Positions 26,221-34,588 of a stretch of 56,791 nt of DNA are shown here, one piece after another. Made by a program: the position numbers and the translations under genes. The notes beneath the pieces were generated by a model that did not search any database, had not been told where the DNA came from, and was given only the letters and a program-made list of their open reading frames with translations. Origin of the DNA: Gammaproteobacteria bacterium (lineage in GTDB: Bacteria > Pseudomonadota > Gammaproteobacteria > Chromatiales > Chromatiaceae). Each line of letters begins with the position of its first letter. The first letter of the stretch is position 1. The stretch covers positions 1-56,791 of the forward strand of contig SACH01000013.1 in the NCBI GenBank assembly GCA_009928645.1. Reading direction: 5' to 3'.

Positions 26221-27870
26221 ATGACGGGCGGATGGCAATCGGGTCCGGGTATTACCCAGCGTCTGGCCTTGGGCCTGGGCCGGACATTGGACCTGACCCT
26301 CACCCGGCGTCAGTTGCACCCCGTTCAGGGGCTGATCCTGACGGGGGTGCTCAGCCTTGTCCCGATGCTGGGGTTGTCAAGCCCGGCGGAACCCGCCCCC
26401 GTGCCAGCGCCCGCGCCAATGCCGGTCAGGCATCTGATCCTCTTCATCGGCGATGGCCGCCACCTCGCCCACGACATCGCCACCAGCCGTTATCTCTTTG
26501 GCCAGGACGAGGCCCTCTCCTACCAGCGTCTGCCCTATCGGGGCCAGGTGGCGACCTGGGATATCACCACCTATGACCAGTACGCGGCCAAGGCAGGAGA
26601 GGCGCCCTATGATCCCCAGGCCATCGAGCCCCGTCTGGGCTACGACTGGCGCCAGGGCGGTCGGGCCCCCTATCCCCTGGACGATCCCCCTACCGCTGGC
26701 GACTACTTTCTCACTCTCCCCAATCCCTACGCCACGGATTCCGCCTCCGCCGCCACGGCTATGGTCACCGGCCACAAGACCGTGAAGGGCGCTATCGCCT
26801 GGGGACCCGGGACTGCCGGGGAGGGTCAGGGAGGGCCCCTGCCCACCCTGGCGGAATTGCTGCGCGCGCGCCTGGGCTTTGCCATCGGCATCGTCAGCAC
26901 CGTGCCCTTCAGCCACGCCACCCCCGCCGCCCTGGTCAGCCACAGTCCCCGCCGCGACGATTTTCCGGCCCTGGCCGCCCAGATCCTCGGCGAGACGCGC
27001 CCAGAGGTCGTCATCGGTGGCGGTTTTCCGGGGCCCTCCGGCACCCCGGACTACCAGTACCTCTCCCGGGAGACCCATGCCCAGGTCAAGGCCGACCCGG
27101 ACTACCTGGTGGTGGAACGGCAGCCCGGCGTGGAGGGCGGGGTCAGCCTGCTGGAGGCGGCCCAGGTCGCGGCTGGCAGCGGCAGGAAGCTGTTCGGCCT
27201 CTTCGGTGGCCCCCAGGGCAGTTTCGAATCACCCCTGGCCCATGACCTGCCCGGCACGCCCCTCCTGACCCGGGCGACGGTGGAGAACCCCCTCCTCAGG
27301 GATGCCGTGCTCGCCGCCCTGCGGGTTCTGACCCAGGACCCCGACGGCTTCCTGCTCCTGGCGGAACAGGGCGACAGCGATTGGGCCAACCATGCCAATG
27401 ACTTCCGGCGCATGATCGGCACCGTCTGGGACCTGCACGAGGCCGTCCAGACGGTCATCGACTACGTCAACCGGCCGGGAGACGGGATGACCTGGGTGAA
27501 CACCCTGTTGCTGGTCGCCTCGGATCACGCCACCGGCTATACCCGCCTTGCCATTCCCCTGGGCCCCGGGGATCTGCCGCGACAGGCGGGCGAGGGATCC
27601 TGTGGTTACGCTAGCCGGGAACCCTGCACCTATCCCGATGGGGAGGTGAGTTACGGGGCCACCAACCATACCAACGAACCCGTCCCCCTCTATGCCGCCG
27701 GGACGGCGGCCGCCCCGCTGCTCAGCGCCGTCGCCGGCACCTGGTACCCCGGTACCGATCTCATCGACAATACCCAGCTCTTTCACGTCATGGCCGCCGC
27801 CGCGGGCTTGCCCCAGACCTCGTCCTTGAAGCTGAAGGCCCCGGCGCCGACCGCGCCCGCGATGCGCTAG
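26221..27870 (+). CDS. Alkaline phosphatase family protein (PhoA-like)
   Basis: A 549-residue protein with a hydrophobic export segment near residues 36-52. Conserved PhoA-type sites are visible: first metal Asp78 in LILFIGDGRH (usually followed by M), the catalytic serine in YATDSASAATAMVTGHKT, metal ligands in EQGDSDWANHAND, SDHATGYTRL, and the last His in ATNHTNEPVPLYAAG. It should hydrolyse phosphate monoesters in the periplasm. ATG 26221 follows CGGGAG by seven bases; a further in-frame start at 26095 has no support. It sits 122 bases after rnfE, so it may be a separate unit. Confidence 0.85.
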   Translation: MTGGWQSGPGITQRLALGLGRTLDLTLTRRQLHPVQGLILTGVLSLVPMLGLSSPAEPAPVPAPAPMPVRHLILFIGDGRHLAHDIATSRYLFGQDEALSYQRLPYRGQVATWDITTYDQYAAKAGEAPYDPQAIEPRLGYDWRQGGRAPYPLDDPPTAGDYFLTLPNPYATDSASAATAMVTGHKTVKGAIAWGPGTAGEGQGGPLPTLAELLRARLGFAIGIVSTVPFSHATPAALVSHSPRRDDFPALAAQILGETRPEVVIGGGFPGPSGTPDYQYLSRETHAQVKADPDYLVVERQPGVEGGVSLLEAAQVAAGSGRKLFGLFGGPQGSFESPLAHDLPGTPLLTRATVENPLLRDAVLAALRVLTQDPDGFLLLAEQGDSDWANHANDFRRMIGTVWDLHEAVQTVIDYVNRPGDGMTWVNTLLLVASDHATGYTRLAIPLGPGDLPRQAGEGSCGYASREPCTYPDGEVSYGATNHTNEPVPLYAAGTAAAPLLSAVAGTWYPGTDLIDNTQLFHVMAAAAGLPQTSSLKLKAPAPTAPAMR

Positions 27871-27936
27871 GAGTCTTCGGACTTTAAGTGCCGTCGCGCC
27901 CCGCTCAGTACCCCAGCGCCAGAGGAGACCGCGCCG

Positions 27937-28494
27937 TTGAACTACACCACCATCATCGAGGAACTGGGCAAGGCCAGTCTTTTCGATCTCTATCGTCTCA
28001 GCGCGGCCATCCATAACCAGCTCGAAGATCCGACGCGCATCGCCGCGGTCAAGCGCAACCTGCGGGTCGGGCAGACCCTGCGCTGGTTCGACAGTAGCGA
28101 AAACCGCCTGCACGAGGCGAAATTGCTGCGCCTCAACCGTACCCGGGCGGAGGTGCAGAACCTCGCCGATGGCAAATACTGGAATGTCCTCTATGCAACC
28201 ATCGACTTGGAGGGTCGGGATGTCGCCATCGCCCCGCATCAGCCGCGGAAGATGGATCGCAATAGCGTCAAGGTCGGTGACAACGTGGCCTTCAGGGACC
28301 GCCATGGCCAAGAACGCTTCGGCCGGGTGTTGAAACTCAACCCCAAGACCGCCTCGGTTCAGGTGGGGACGGTACGCTGGCGGGTGGGCTATGGTCTTTT
28401 GGTGCCGGTGATCGATGGCCAGGCCGTTGCCGCCGCCGATCACCTGGCCCTACCCGGTGAGTGGGTCGAGATCAGCGAGGAGGAGGATGACTGA
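27937..28494 (+). CDS. Unrecognised protein with a duplicated SH3-like (KOW-like) domain
   Basis: A 185-residue soluble protein I cannot assign. Residues about 43-92 and 110-160 look like two copies of one small beta-barrel: VGQTLRWFDSSENRLHEAKL then LRLNRTRAEVQ, and VGDNVAFRDRHGQERFGRVL then LKLNPKTASVQV. The N-terminal 40 residues form helices. The start is TTG 27937, preceded by AGAGGAG at a spacing of about nine. A highly acidic C-terminus (ISEEEDD) ends it. Positive patches plus SH3-like barrels suggest, but do not show, nucleic acid or ribosome binding. Confidence 0.72.
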   Translation: MNYTTIIEELGKASLFDLYRLSAAIHNQLEDPTRIAAVKRNLRVGQTLRWFDSSENRLHEAKLLRLNRTRAEVQNLADGKYWNVLYATIDLEGRDVAIAPHQPRKMDRNSVKVGDNVAFRDRHGQERFGRVLKLNPKTASVQVGTVRWRVGYGLLVPVIDGQAVAAADHLALPGEWVEISEEEDD

Positions 28495-28662
28495 TCAGGT
28501 GCCTGGGGCTGGCTTGACCAGGCGCGCCAGGGGTGTGGCGGGGGAGCGACGGGCCGCTAATCGGCAAACGAATGCGTGTGCTGAACCTGGCGTTCCGCGG
28601 GGGGGCTGCCGCGGGGGGATGGGGAAGGGAGATGGAGGGCGGGTCTAAGTGTGGAGCCAGTG

Positions 28663-28701
28663 GGGTAATCCGGAACGGCGGAACGGCGGACCGGATTACC
28701 C
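28663..28701. terminator. Perfect 11-bp stem-loop between converging genes
   Basis: GGGTAATCCGG (28663-28673) pairs with CCGGATTACCC (28691-28701). The 17-base loop carries AACGGCGG twice. It lies 14 bases past the stop of the symporter gene (minus strand) and between two converging genes, as a terminator would, but no U-tract follows. The rest of 28495-28715 shows nothing else. Confidence 0.5.
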
Positions 28702-28715
28702 GCTGGCGGGGCAAG

Positions 28716-30068
28716 TCATTTCAAGGTGTTGAAATAGCGGTCCGTCTCCTGCTTGATCACCTTCGACAGGAGCAGCAGGGCGATGAGGTTGGGGATGGCC
28801 ATGAGGCCGTTGGCCAGGTCGGAGAAGTTCCAGACGAAGTCCAGTTGCATCATGGCGCCTACGACCACGACGCTGGTGAAGACCAGGCGGTAGCCATGAA
28901 TGGCCCGGCGCACCGTGCCGACACCGCCGAAGGAATTGACCAGGTATTCGATGGCCTTCTCGCCGTAATAGCTCCAGCCGAGGATGGTCGAGTAGGCGAA
29001 GAGGGCGGTGGCGATGGCGACGACGAGCTCGCCGGTGTGGCCCAAGGTCTCGGCGAAGCTCTGGCTGGTGAGGCTGGCGGCGCCCACGCCCTGGGTCCAG
29101 GGGGTGGCGGTGAGGATGACCAGGGCCGTCATGGTGCAGACCACCAGGGTGTCGATGAAGGTCTGGGTCATGCTGACCAGGGCCTGCTTGACCGGGTCCT
29201 TGGTCCGGGCCGCGGCGGCGGCGATGGGGGCCGAGCCCAGGCCGGACTCGTTGGAGAAGACGCCGCGGGCCACGCCATAGCGGATAGCCGCCGCCACCGC
29301 CGCGCCGGCGAAGCCGCCCCCGGCGGCGATGGGGTTGAAGGCGTGGTAGAAGATCAGGGAGAGGGCGCCAGGGATCTCGCTGGCGTTCAGTGCCAGTACC
29401 GTCACGGCGGCGATGACGTAGCACAGGATCATGAAGGGCACCAGGAAGGAGGTGAAGTTGGCGATGGAGCGGATACCGCCGAGGATGACGATGCCGGTGA
29501 GCAGGGTCAGGACAACGCCGGTGATCCAGGGCTCAACGCCGAAAGTGGAATGGAAGATGCCCGCGACGGCATTGGCCTGGGTCATGTTGCCGATGCCGAA
29601 GGTGGCGATGGCGGTGAAGAGGGCGAAGAGCCAGGCCAGGACCGGCAGGTTGGCGCCCTTGGCCAGGTAGTACATGGGGCCTCCGCGCATGCCGAAGTCG
29701 CCACGCTCGCGGTATTTCTGCGCCAGCACCGCCTCGGCATACTTGGTGGCCATGCCCACCAGGCCGGTCATCCACATCCAGAAGACGGCCCCGGGACCGC
29801 CGAGGGTGATGGCCGTCGCCACGCCGACGATATTGCCGATACCCACCGTGGCCGCCAGGGCCGTCATCAGGGCGCCGAAGTGGCTGATATCGCCCTCATG
29901 GCCATGGTCCTTTTCCAGGATCAGCCGAAAGGCATGTCCCAGGGCACGGAATTGCAAGCCGCGCAGCAGAAAGGTCAGGTAGAGGCCCGTGCCGACCAGC
30001 AGGATCAGCATGGGCGGTCCCCAGACCCAGCCCGAGAGGGTGGAAATCAGCGATTCGATGCTTTGCAT
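28716..30068 (-). CDS. Alanine/glycine:sodium symporter family protein (AGCS)
   Basis: A 450-residue membrane protein with about ten helices. AGCS signatures are clear: ISHFGALMTALAATVGIGNI, GGPGAVFWMWMTGLVGMATKYAE (the family motif with conserved Lys/Tyr), and RGGPMYYLAKG. NESGLGSAPIAAAAA is also typical. It imports alanine or glycine with Na+. Single gene with its own leader; the upstream region carries the repeat cluster at 30.1-30.4 kb. GGGGCTGCC precedes the ATG at 30068. Confidence 0.93.
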   Translation of the reverse strand: MQSIESLISTLSGWVWGPPMLILLVGTGLYLTFLLRGLQFRALGHAFRLILEKDHGHEGDISHFGALMTALAATVGIGNIVGVATAITLGGPGAVFWMWMTGLVGMATKYAEAVLAQKYRERGDFGMRGGPMYYLAKGANLPVLAWLFALFTAIATFGIGNMTQANAVAGIFHSTFGVEPWITGVVLTLLTGIVILGGIRSIANFTSFLVPFMILCYVIAAVTVLALNASEIPGALSLIFYHAFNPIAAGGGFAGAAVAAAIRYGVARGVFSNESGLGSAPIAAAAARTKDPVKQALVSMTQTFIDTLVVCTMTALVILTATPWTQGVGAASLTSQSFAETLGHTGELVVAIATALFAYSTILGWSYYGEKAIEYLVNSFGGVGTVRRAIHGYRLVFTSVVVVGAMMQLDFVWNFSDLANGLMAIPNLIALLLLSKVIKQETDRYFNTLK

Positions 30069-30103
30069 GGGCAGCCCCTAATGGCCTGGAAGGTAGTGAC
30101 AAT

Positions 30104-30389
30104 AAAAGATGTTGCCGCGACTTTCGCGCGAACCGTCATGCAGGGGACGTATCCCATCCTCATGACACAGAAAGATGCGGCTGGGGTCTTTCACGCTTAA
30201 CCGTTTAGACCCCCTCTCTCCAACCCTCCCCCGCCAGGGGGGAGGGAGCAAGAGAGTCAGCGGCTTGTGCTACCTATGCCAGCCCAGGCAGCAGGGGGGT
30301 GTGAACGCTTAGGTTCACGCTAACTGTCATGAGGGGGCGCGCCACACCCCTGATAATGAAAGATTATCCTGTGACTTTCACGCTAACGC
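30104..30389 (+). repeat. Cluster of a dispersed intergenic repeat (copies A and B plus a half unit)
   Basis: Copy A (30143-30202) and copy B (30336-30389) share a core with CCCTGA..ATGAAAGA, a 10-14 base loop and GACTTTCACGCTAACGC; inside, TGAAAG and CTTTCA can pair. A half unit is at 30106-30140 (AAAGATG...GACTTTCGCGCGAAC). Copy B ends inside the last codon and stop of the ArsR gene. The same family recurs at 40019-40072 and 53376-53450. Confidence 0.65.
30211..30256. repeat. Imperfect inverted repeat of C- and G-runs
   Basis: CCCTCCCCC (30224-30232) faces GGGGGGAGGG (30237-30246), with outer CTCTC/GAGAG arms. Elements of this look are common intergenic repeats in many GC-rich genomes. It sits between repeat copies A and B. 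Confidence 0.5.
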
Positions 30390-30718
30390 GGATAGCGGTC
30401 GTCGAGATTCGCCGGACAAAGGACGTCGCGCATGATACCGATGAGATCCAGCAACTGGTGGTTGCGGATGCGGTAAAAGATGCGGTTGGCCTCCTTGCGG
30501 GCCACGACGATGTTCTTGTTGCGCAACTGTTCCAGGTGCTGGGAGATATTGCTCTGGGAGGTGCCGGTACGCTCCACGATCTCGCCCACCGACAACTCGC
30601 GGTCCCCCAGGGAGCAGATGATCTTCCAGCGCAGCGGGTGGGCCATAGCCTTGAGGGCGTTGGCGGTGAGGGCGCTTTCCTCATCCTCCGGCAAGGGCGG
30701 TTGGTCAGGCTCGATCAT
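30383..30718 (-). CDS. ArsR/SmtB-family transcriptional regulator
   Basis: A 111-residue winged-helix protein. The HTH is in residues about 22-85: ALKAMAHPLRWKIICSLGD, LSVGEIVERTGTSQSNISQHLEQLRNKNIVVARKEANRIFYRI (given in parts: GEIVERTGTSQSNISQHLE and EANRIFYRI). Cysteines at the family positions are sparse (one in IICSL, one in VLCPAN), so metal sensing is not obvious; it may respond to redox or sulfur compounds as SqrR/BigR types do, but this needs evidence. Its 3' end is within a dispersed repeat. It is 9 bases after the PAS regulator gene, so probably in the same transcript. Confidence 0.85.
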   Translation of the reverse strand: MIEPDQPPLPEDEESALTANALKAMAHPLRWKIICSLGDRELSVGEIVERTGTSQSNISQHLEQLRNKNIVVARKEANRIFYRIRNHQLLDLIGIMRDVLCPANLDDRYPR

Positions 30719-30727
30719 GGGCTGCTC

Positions 30728-31630
30728 CTAGGTGGACTCCGGGGTGGACTCCGGGGTGGATTCCGGGCCGGTCCCGGCCGGCTCTTCTTCGTTCTGCTCG
30801 ACGCGGACATATCCGGTCATGTCCTTGGCGATGCAGATAATGTCGCTGATGCCGCCGGCCGGATCACGGACGGCGGTGCGGGAAAAGAGGATAGGTACCC
30901 GCCGGCCGTCGCTGGCGATGAAGCGGGCGGCGATCTTGCTGAGGGCCCCGGTGCGGATCAGGGCCTCCAGCCAGAGGCCCATGAAGGCCCCGGCCTGTTC
31001 ATCGCCCTCCTCCTCGAAGACGTCGCCGATGGACATGCCCCGTAATTGGGGTTCGGGATAGCCCAGCATGCGGCAGGCGGCGGGGTTGGCGGACTTGATC
31101 TCGCCCTCCGGGTTCAGCACCAGCAGGGCCTCCCCCATGTAAGCAATGATGTTCTCCAGATATTGCTTGGCCTGGGCCAGCTCGGCGGTACGCGCCGCCA
31201 CCTGCCGCTCCAGTTCCTGGTTGAGGGCCCGCTCCTTCGCGATCAGCCGGAAGTAGGTGCTGATCTTGTTGATGAGCTGGTTGTCCTCGATGGGCTTGAG
31301 GAGATAGTCGACGGCGCCGATGGCGTAGCCGCGCTGCTGGAATTCCTCGGATTTGAAGGCGGCGGTGAGGAAGATGATCGGGATGTCCCGGGTGCGCTTG
31401 CGCATCTTCAGCAGGGACGCGGTCTGGAAACCGTCCATGTCCGGCATCTGCACGTCGAGGATGATGAGGTCGATATCCGGATGGTTCAGGGTCAGGTCGA
31501 TGGCCTGCTGCCCGGAGTTCGCCTCGAGGATGGCGACGTCCATGTGCGCCTCGAGCAACGCCCGCAAGGTGAAGAGGTTGTGGGGGTTGTCGTCGACGAT
31601 GAGGATGTTGAAGCCGGAATAGCGGTTCAT
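30728..31630 (-). CDS. Response regulator with receiver and PAS domains
   Basis: A 300-residue protein. Residues 6-125 are a receiver domain with the acidic pair in LIVDDN, phospho-acceptor in LIILDVQMPDMDG, and Lys in LLKPIEDN. A coiled segment (residues about 130-160) leads to a PAS domain (residues about 165-275: NIIAYMGEALLVLNPEGEIK, ANPAACRMLGY). There is no output domain. The C-terminus is three tandem copies of ESTP encoded by 12-base repeats (30731-30766). The ATG overlaps the end of the hybrid kinase gene by four bases, so it is its likely partner. Confidence 0.88.
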   Translation of the reverse strand: MNRYSGFNILIVDDNPHNLFTLRALLEAHMDVAILEANSGQQAIDLTLNHPDIDLIILDVQMPDMDGFQTASLLKMRKRTRDIPIIFLTAAFKSEEFQQRGYAIGAVDYLLKPIEDNQLINKISTYFRLIAKERALNQELERQVAARTAELAQAKQYLENIIAYMGEALLVLNPEGEIKSANPAACRMLGYPEPQLRGMSIGDVFEEEGDEQAGAFMGLWLEALIRTGALSKIAARFIASDGRRVPILFSRTAVRDPAGGISDIICIAKDMTGYVRVEQNEEEPAGTGPESTPESTPEST

Positions 31631-33975
31631 ACCGTCTCTTGCGGGTTCTGAGGAATTGCCGGGCCCAGGGTCACGGTGAGGACCGCCGCCAGCCGGGCTG
31701 GCGTCATGGGCTTAGCGATCAGGTCATCGGCGCCGGCGGCGAGATAGCGATCTTGGGCCTCCCGCGATCCGCTGCGCCCGATGACGACCAAGGGTAGGCG
31801 CGCGGCCGGTGCCCAGGCGCGTAATGCCTTGATCGTATCACAGGTATTCTCCGGGGACACCATCTCGGCCAGCAGGATCAGGGCGCAGCCGGATTCTTCG
31901 CCGAGGGTCTCCTGGGCCTCCTCGAAGTCGGCGGCCATCCCGATCCGCAGGCCAAAGGCCGCCAGCAGGCGGGTCTCGGCGACCAGGCTGGCGGCGTCCC
32001 GCTCCACCAGCAGCACCCAGCGGCCCTGGTAGTCGGGTCCCGCCGCGGGCTCCACGGAGGGGATGAGCGGCGTCGGGGTTGGTATCGGGGCCAGGTCCGG
32101 CGTTGGCACCGATTCGACTGCTGCTTCGCCGCTGGCGTCGGCATCGACCGGCAGCCAGAGGGTGAAGCAGGCCCCGTGCCCTTCCTGGCTGGCAACCCGG
32201 ATGCCGCCGCCCAGGTAGCGGGCCAGTTCCCGGCTGATGGACAACCCCAGCCCGGTACCCCCGTAACGGCGGCGGGTCGAGCCATCCGCCTGCTGGAAGG
32301 CCTCGAAAATCAGGGCGTGCTTTTCGGCGGGAATGCCGATGCCGCTGTCGGTAACGCTCAGGCTCAGGTGGCCGTTGGCCTCCCGGCCGATGGTGACGGT
32401 CGCCCCACCGGCCTCGGTGAACTTGACCGCGTTGGCGAGGAAATTCTTGATGATCTGTCGCAACTTGTCCCGGTCGCTATGGATGCGCGCCGGCGCGTCC
32501 GCCGCCACCTCCAGACGCAGATAGAGGCCCTTGTCGGCGAACTGGGGCCCCATCAGCTCCAGGACCTCCGCGACCATGTCCCTCGGCTCCAGCCAGGCCA
32601 GGTTGAGGCTGAGCTTGCCGGCCTCGATGCGCGAGAGGTCGAGGATATCGTCGATCAGGGCGCGCAGGTCGCGGCCTGCGGCATGGATGATCCGCGCCTG
32701 GCGCTGCTGGTGAGGCGGCAGGCCGGCCTTGTCCTCGGCCAGCATCTTCGATAACAGCAGGATGGAGTTCAGTGGGGTACGCAATTCGTGGCTGACGTTG
32801 GCCAGGAACTCGGACTTGTAGCGATTGGAACGTTCCAGTTCCGCGGTATGGGCGCGGGCGTCGCGCAGGTATTCGGCATGGTTGTGGGCCAGGGCGGTCA
32901 GTTTGGCGCCGAAGGCCTGCACCTCTTGAGGTCCTTGCCACCCGAAACGCACCTCCTCGCCTGAGCGCACCACCCGGTCCACGCCCGCCGTCAGCTCACG
33001 GCCCATCCGTTCCAGGCGACGGGCGATCCAGCCGGCCGTGATCATCACCGCCAGGATCAGGACCAGGATGACCGCGGCCACGCGCAGGACCAGCGCATTG
33101 CGGAAGCTATCCAGCGGCGAGGGGTCCACCGCCCGCCCCACCCAGAGGGGGCGGCTGTCCTCGGTGACGAACATGGGCACCCAGAAGATCTGGGCATCCC
33201 GTTCGCCGCGCCAGAGCCCCGGCAACTGCTGGGCGAAGATCTGCTCCAACCCGGGAAAGTCGGTGAAGGCCAGGGCCTCGTCCTGCCAGGGCTGACCCGG
33301 GCGGAGGTAGCGCCCCCGGTCGGTGACCCAGAAGGTATCGCGGTAGAACTGGGCCATGCCGCCGACGTCGATATTCATCACCACCAGGCCCTCCGGGGAG
33401 GATTGGGGGTCCCGGCCGATGGCGCTCACCAGGCTCAGGCGCATGAATTGGCGGGGGTCCCGGGCACCGGCCTCCGGGTCAATGCGGATGCGGCTGACCA
33501 GCACCTCGCCGGGGGGCAGGCGCAGGCCGGCACCGAGCAGCTCCTCAGGGGGCCGGTCCGGTAACCGGGCCGTGGGGCGCCACTCCTGGGACCGGGCATC
33601 ACGTTCCAGCCAGAAGCGCTCCTGGGCCTGGTTATCCAGAAAGAGGATCTGCACGATGTCCTGTTGTTCGGCCAGGATCTGGTTGATCCAGCCGGTATAG
33701 CGGGCCCGGGCCTGGTCGATCTCCGCCTCATTCCCCTGCTCGCCGAGAATCAGGCCCGGCTCTGGCAGCTTGGCCAGGAGACGGATCATCTCGTGGCGGC
33801 TGGCCAGGTGCTGGTCCAGGTCACGGAAGTCCGCGCGCAGGTTCTGCAGATAGGCCTTCTGGTAAAAGAGCCCGACCCGATCCAGGACCAGCGGGAGATT
33901 GATGGCCACCGCCATGACCAGGGGGGTGAGGCCGAAGAGCAGGAGAAAGAGGAGGATAGCGCCGCGCAGCTTCAT
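31627..33975 (-). CDS. Hybrid sensor histidine kinase with a degenerate receiver
   Basis: A 782-residue membrane kinase. TM1 is residues 6-28; a periplasmic sensor (about 30-295, Cache-like); TM2 about 297-317; a HAMP-like and coiled segment; HisKA with phospho-His396 (NVSHELRTPLNS); HATPase_c (N-box ANAVKFTE, G1 DSGIGIP, G2 GGTGLGLSI). The final receiver lacks the phospho-acceptor Asp: the site reads LILLAEMVSP where LxxxDxxMP is expected, and the acidic pair is ERD. Thus the C-terminal domain is probably a non-phosphorylated regulatory domain. It is translationally coupled to the PAS response regulator downstream. Confidence 0.92.
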   Translation of the reverse strand: MKLRGAILLFLLLFGLTPLVMAVAINLPLVLDRVGLFYQKAYLQNLRADFRDLDQHLASRHEMIRLLAKLPEPGLILGEQGNEAEIDQARARYTGWINQILAEQQDIVQILFLDNQAQERFWLERDARSQEWRPTARLPDRPPEELLGAGLRLPPGEVLVSRIRIDPEAGARDPRQFMRLSLVSAIGRDPQSSPEGLVVMNIDVGGMAQFYRDTFWVTDRGRYLRPGQPWQDEALAFTDFPGLEQIFAQQLPGLWRGERDAQIFWVPMFVTEDSRPLWVGRAVDPSPLDSFRNALVLRVAAVILVLILAVMITAGWIARRLERMGRELTAGVDRVVRSGEEVRFGWQGPQEVQAFGAKLTALAHNHAEYLRDARAHTAELERSNRYKSEFLANVSHELRTPLNSILLLSKMLAEDKAGLPPHQQRQARIIHAAGRDLRALIDDILDLSRIEAGKLSLNLAWLEPRDMVAEVLELMGPQFADKGLYLRLEVAADAPARIHSDRDKLRQIIKNFLANAVKFTEAGGATVTIGREANGHLSLSVTDSGIGIPAEKHALIFEAFQQADGSTRRRYGGTGLGLSISRELARYLGGGIRVASQEGHGACFTLWLPVDADASGEAAVESVPTPDLAPIPTPTPLIPSVEPAAGPDYQGRWVLLVERDAASLVAETRLLAAFGLRIGMAADFEEAQETLGEESGCALILLAEMVSPENTCDTIKALRAWAPAARLPLVVIGRSGSREAQDRYLAAGADDLIAKPMTPARLAAVLTVTLGPAIPQNPQETV

Positions 33976-34014
33976 GTCCCTGGCCCTATCCCAGTGGGCT
34001 CCCCCGGTGGGATG

Positions 34015-34494
34015 TCACAGCTCCCGGAGCAGTTCTAGGAGCTGGGTGGCGTGACCCTTGGGCTTGACGTCGTAAAGGGCCTGGCGGATGACCCCGGCCT
34101 GGTCGATGAGGAAGGTGGAACGGACGATGCCGCAGCGCTTCTCCCCCTGGCGCTCCCGCTCCTGCCAGACGCCGTAGGCCTGGCAGACCTCGCCCTCGGT
34201 GTCCGCCAGCAGGCGGACATTGATGCCATGCTTGTCCCGGAAGGCGCCGTGGCTGACGCAATTGTCCCGGCTGATGCCGATGATCTCGGCCCCCAGGGCC
34301 TCGAACTCGGGCTGGAGATCGGTGAATTCCAGGGCCTCCAGCGTGCAGCCGGGGGTGTCGTCCTTGGGATAAAAGTACAGGACCAGTTTTTTCCGGCCCT
34401 GGAGGCTATCCAGATGGAAGCGGTCCATGTCGGCGTCAGGAAGGGAGAAGAGGGGGGCGGGATCGCCGGGCTGCAACATCTCTTGAAGCTCCAC
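34015..34494 (-). CDS. bcp: Peroxiredoxin of the Bcp/PrxQ family
   Basis: A 159-residue thiol peroxidase that reduces peroxides in the cytoplasm. The active site is FYPKDDTPGCTLEALEFTD, with peroxidatic Cys50. The usual resolving Cys five residues later is Leu55. Other Cys residues are in SRDNCVSH (about 97), EVCQAYG and KRCGIV; one of them may serve as resolving partner. Start ATG 34494 gives a conventional N-terminus (DPAPLFSLPDADM). It stands alone between two kinase systems, on the same strand. Confidence 0.9.
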   Translation of the reverse strand: MELQEMLQPGDPAPLFSLPDADMDRFHLDSLQGRKKLVLYFYPKDDTPGCTLEALEFTDLQPEFEALGAEIIGISRDNCVSHGAFRDKHGINVRLLADTEGEVCQAYGVWQERERQGEKRCGIVRSTFLIDQAGVIRQALYDVKPKGHATQLLELLREL

Positions 34495-34588
34495 TGGGTG
34501 GTAAGGTCAGTCGTGGACCGGCCGGTCGCGAGCACAGGCCGGGGGATCGCGGCATCCGTCTTGGCGCGGATTCAGGGTCTGACGGAAT

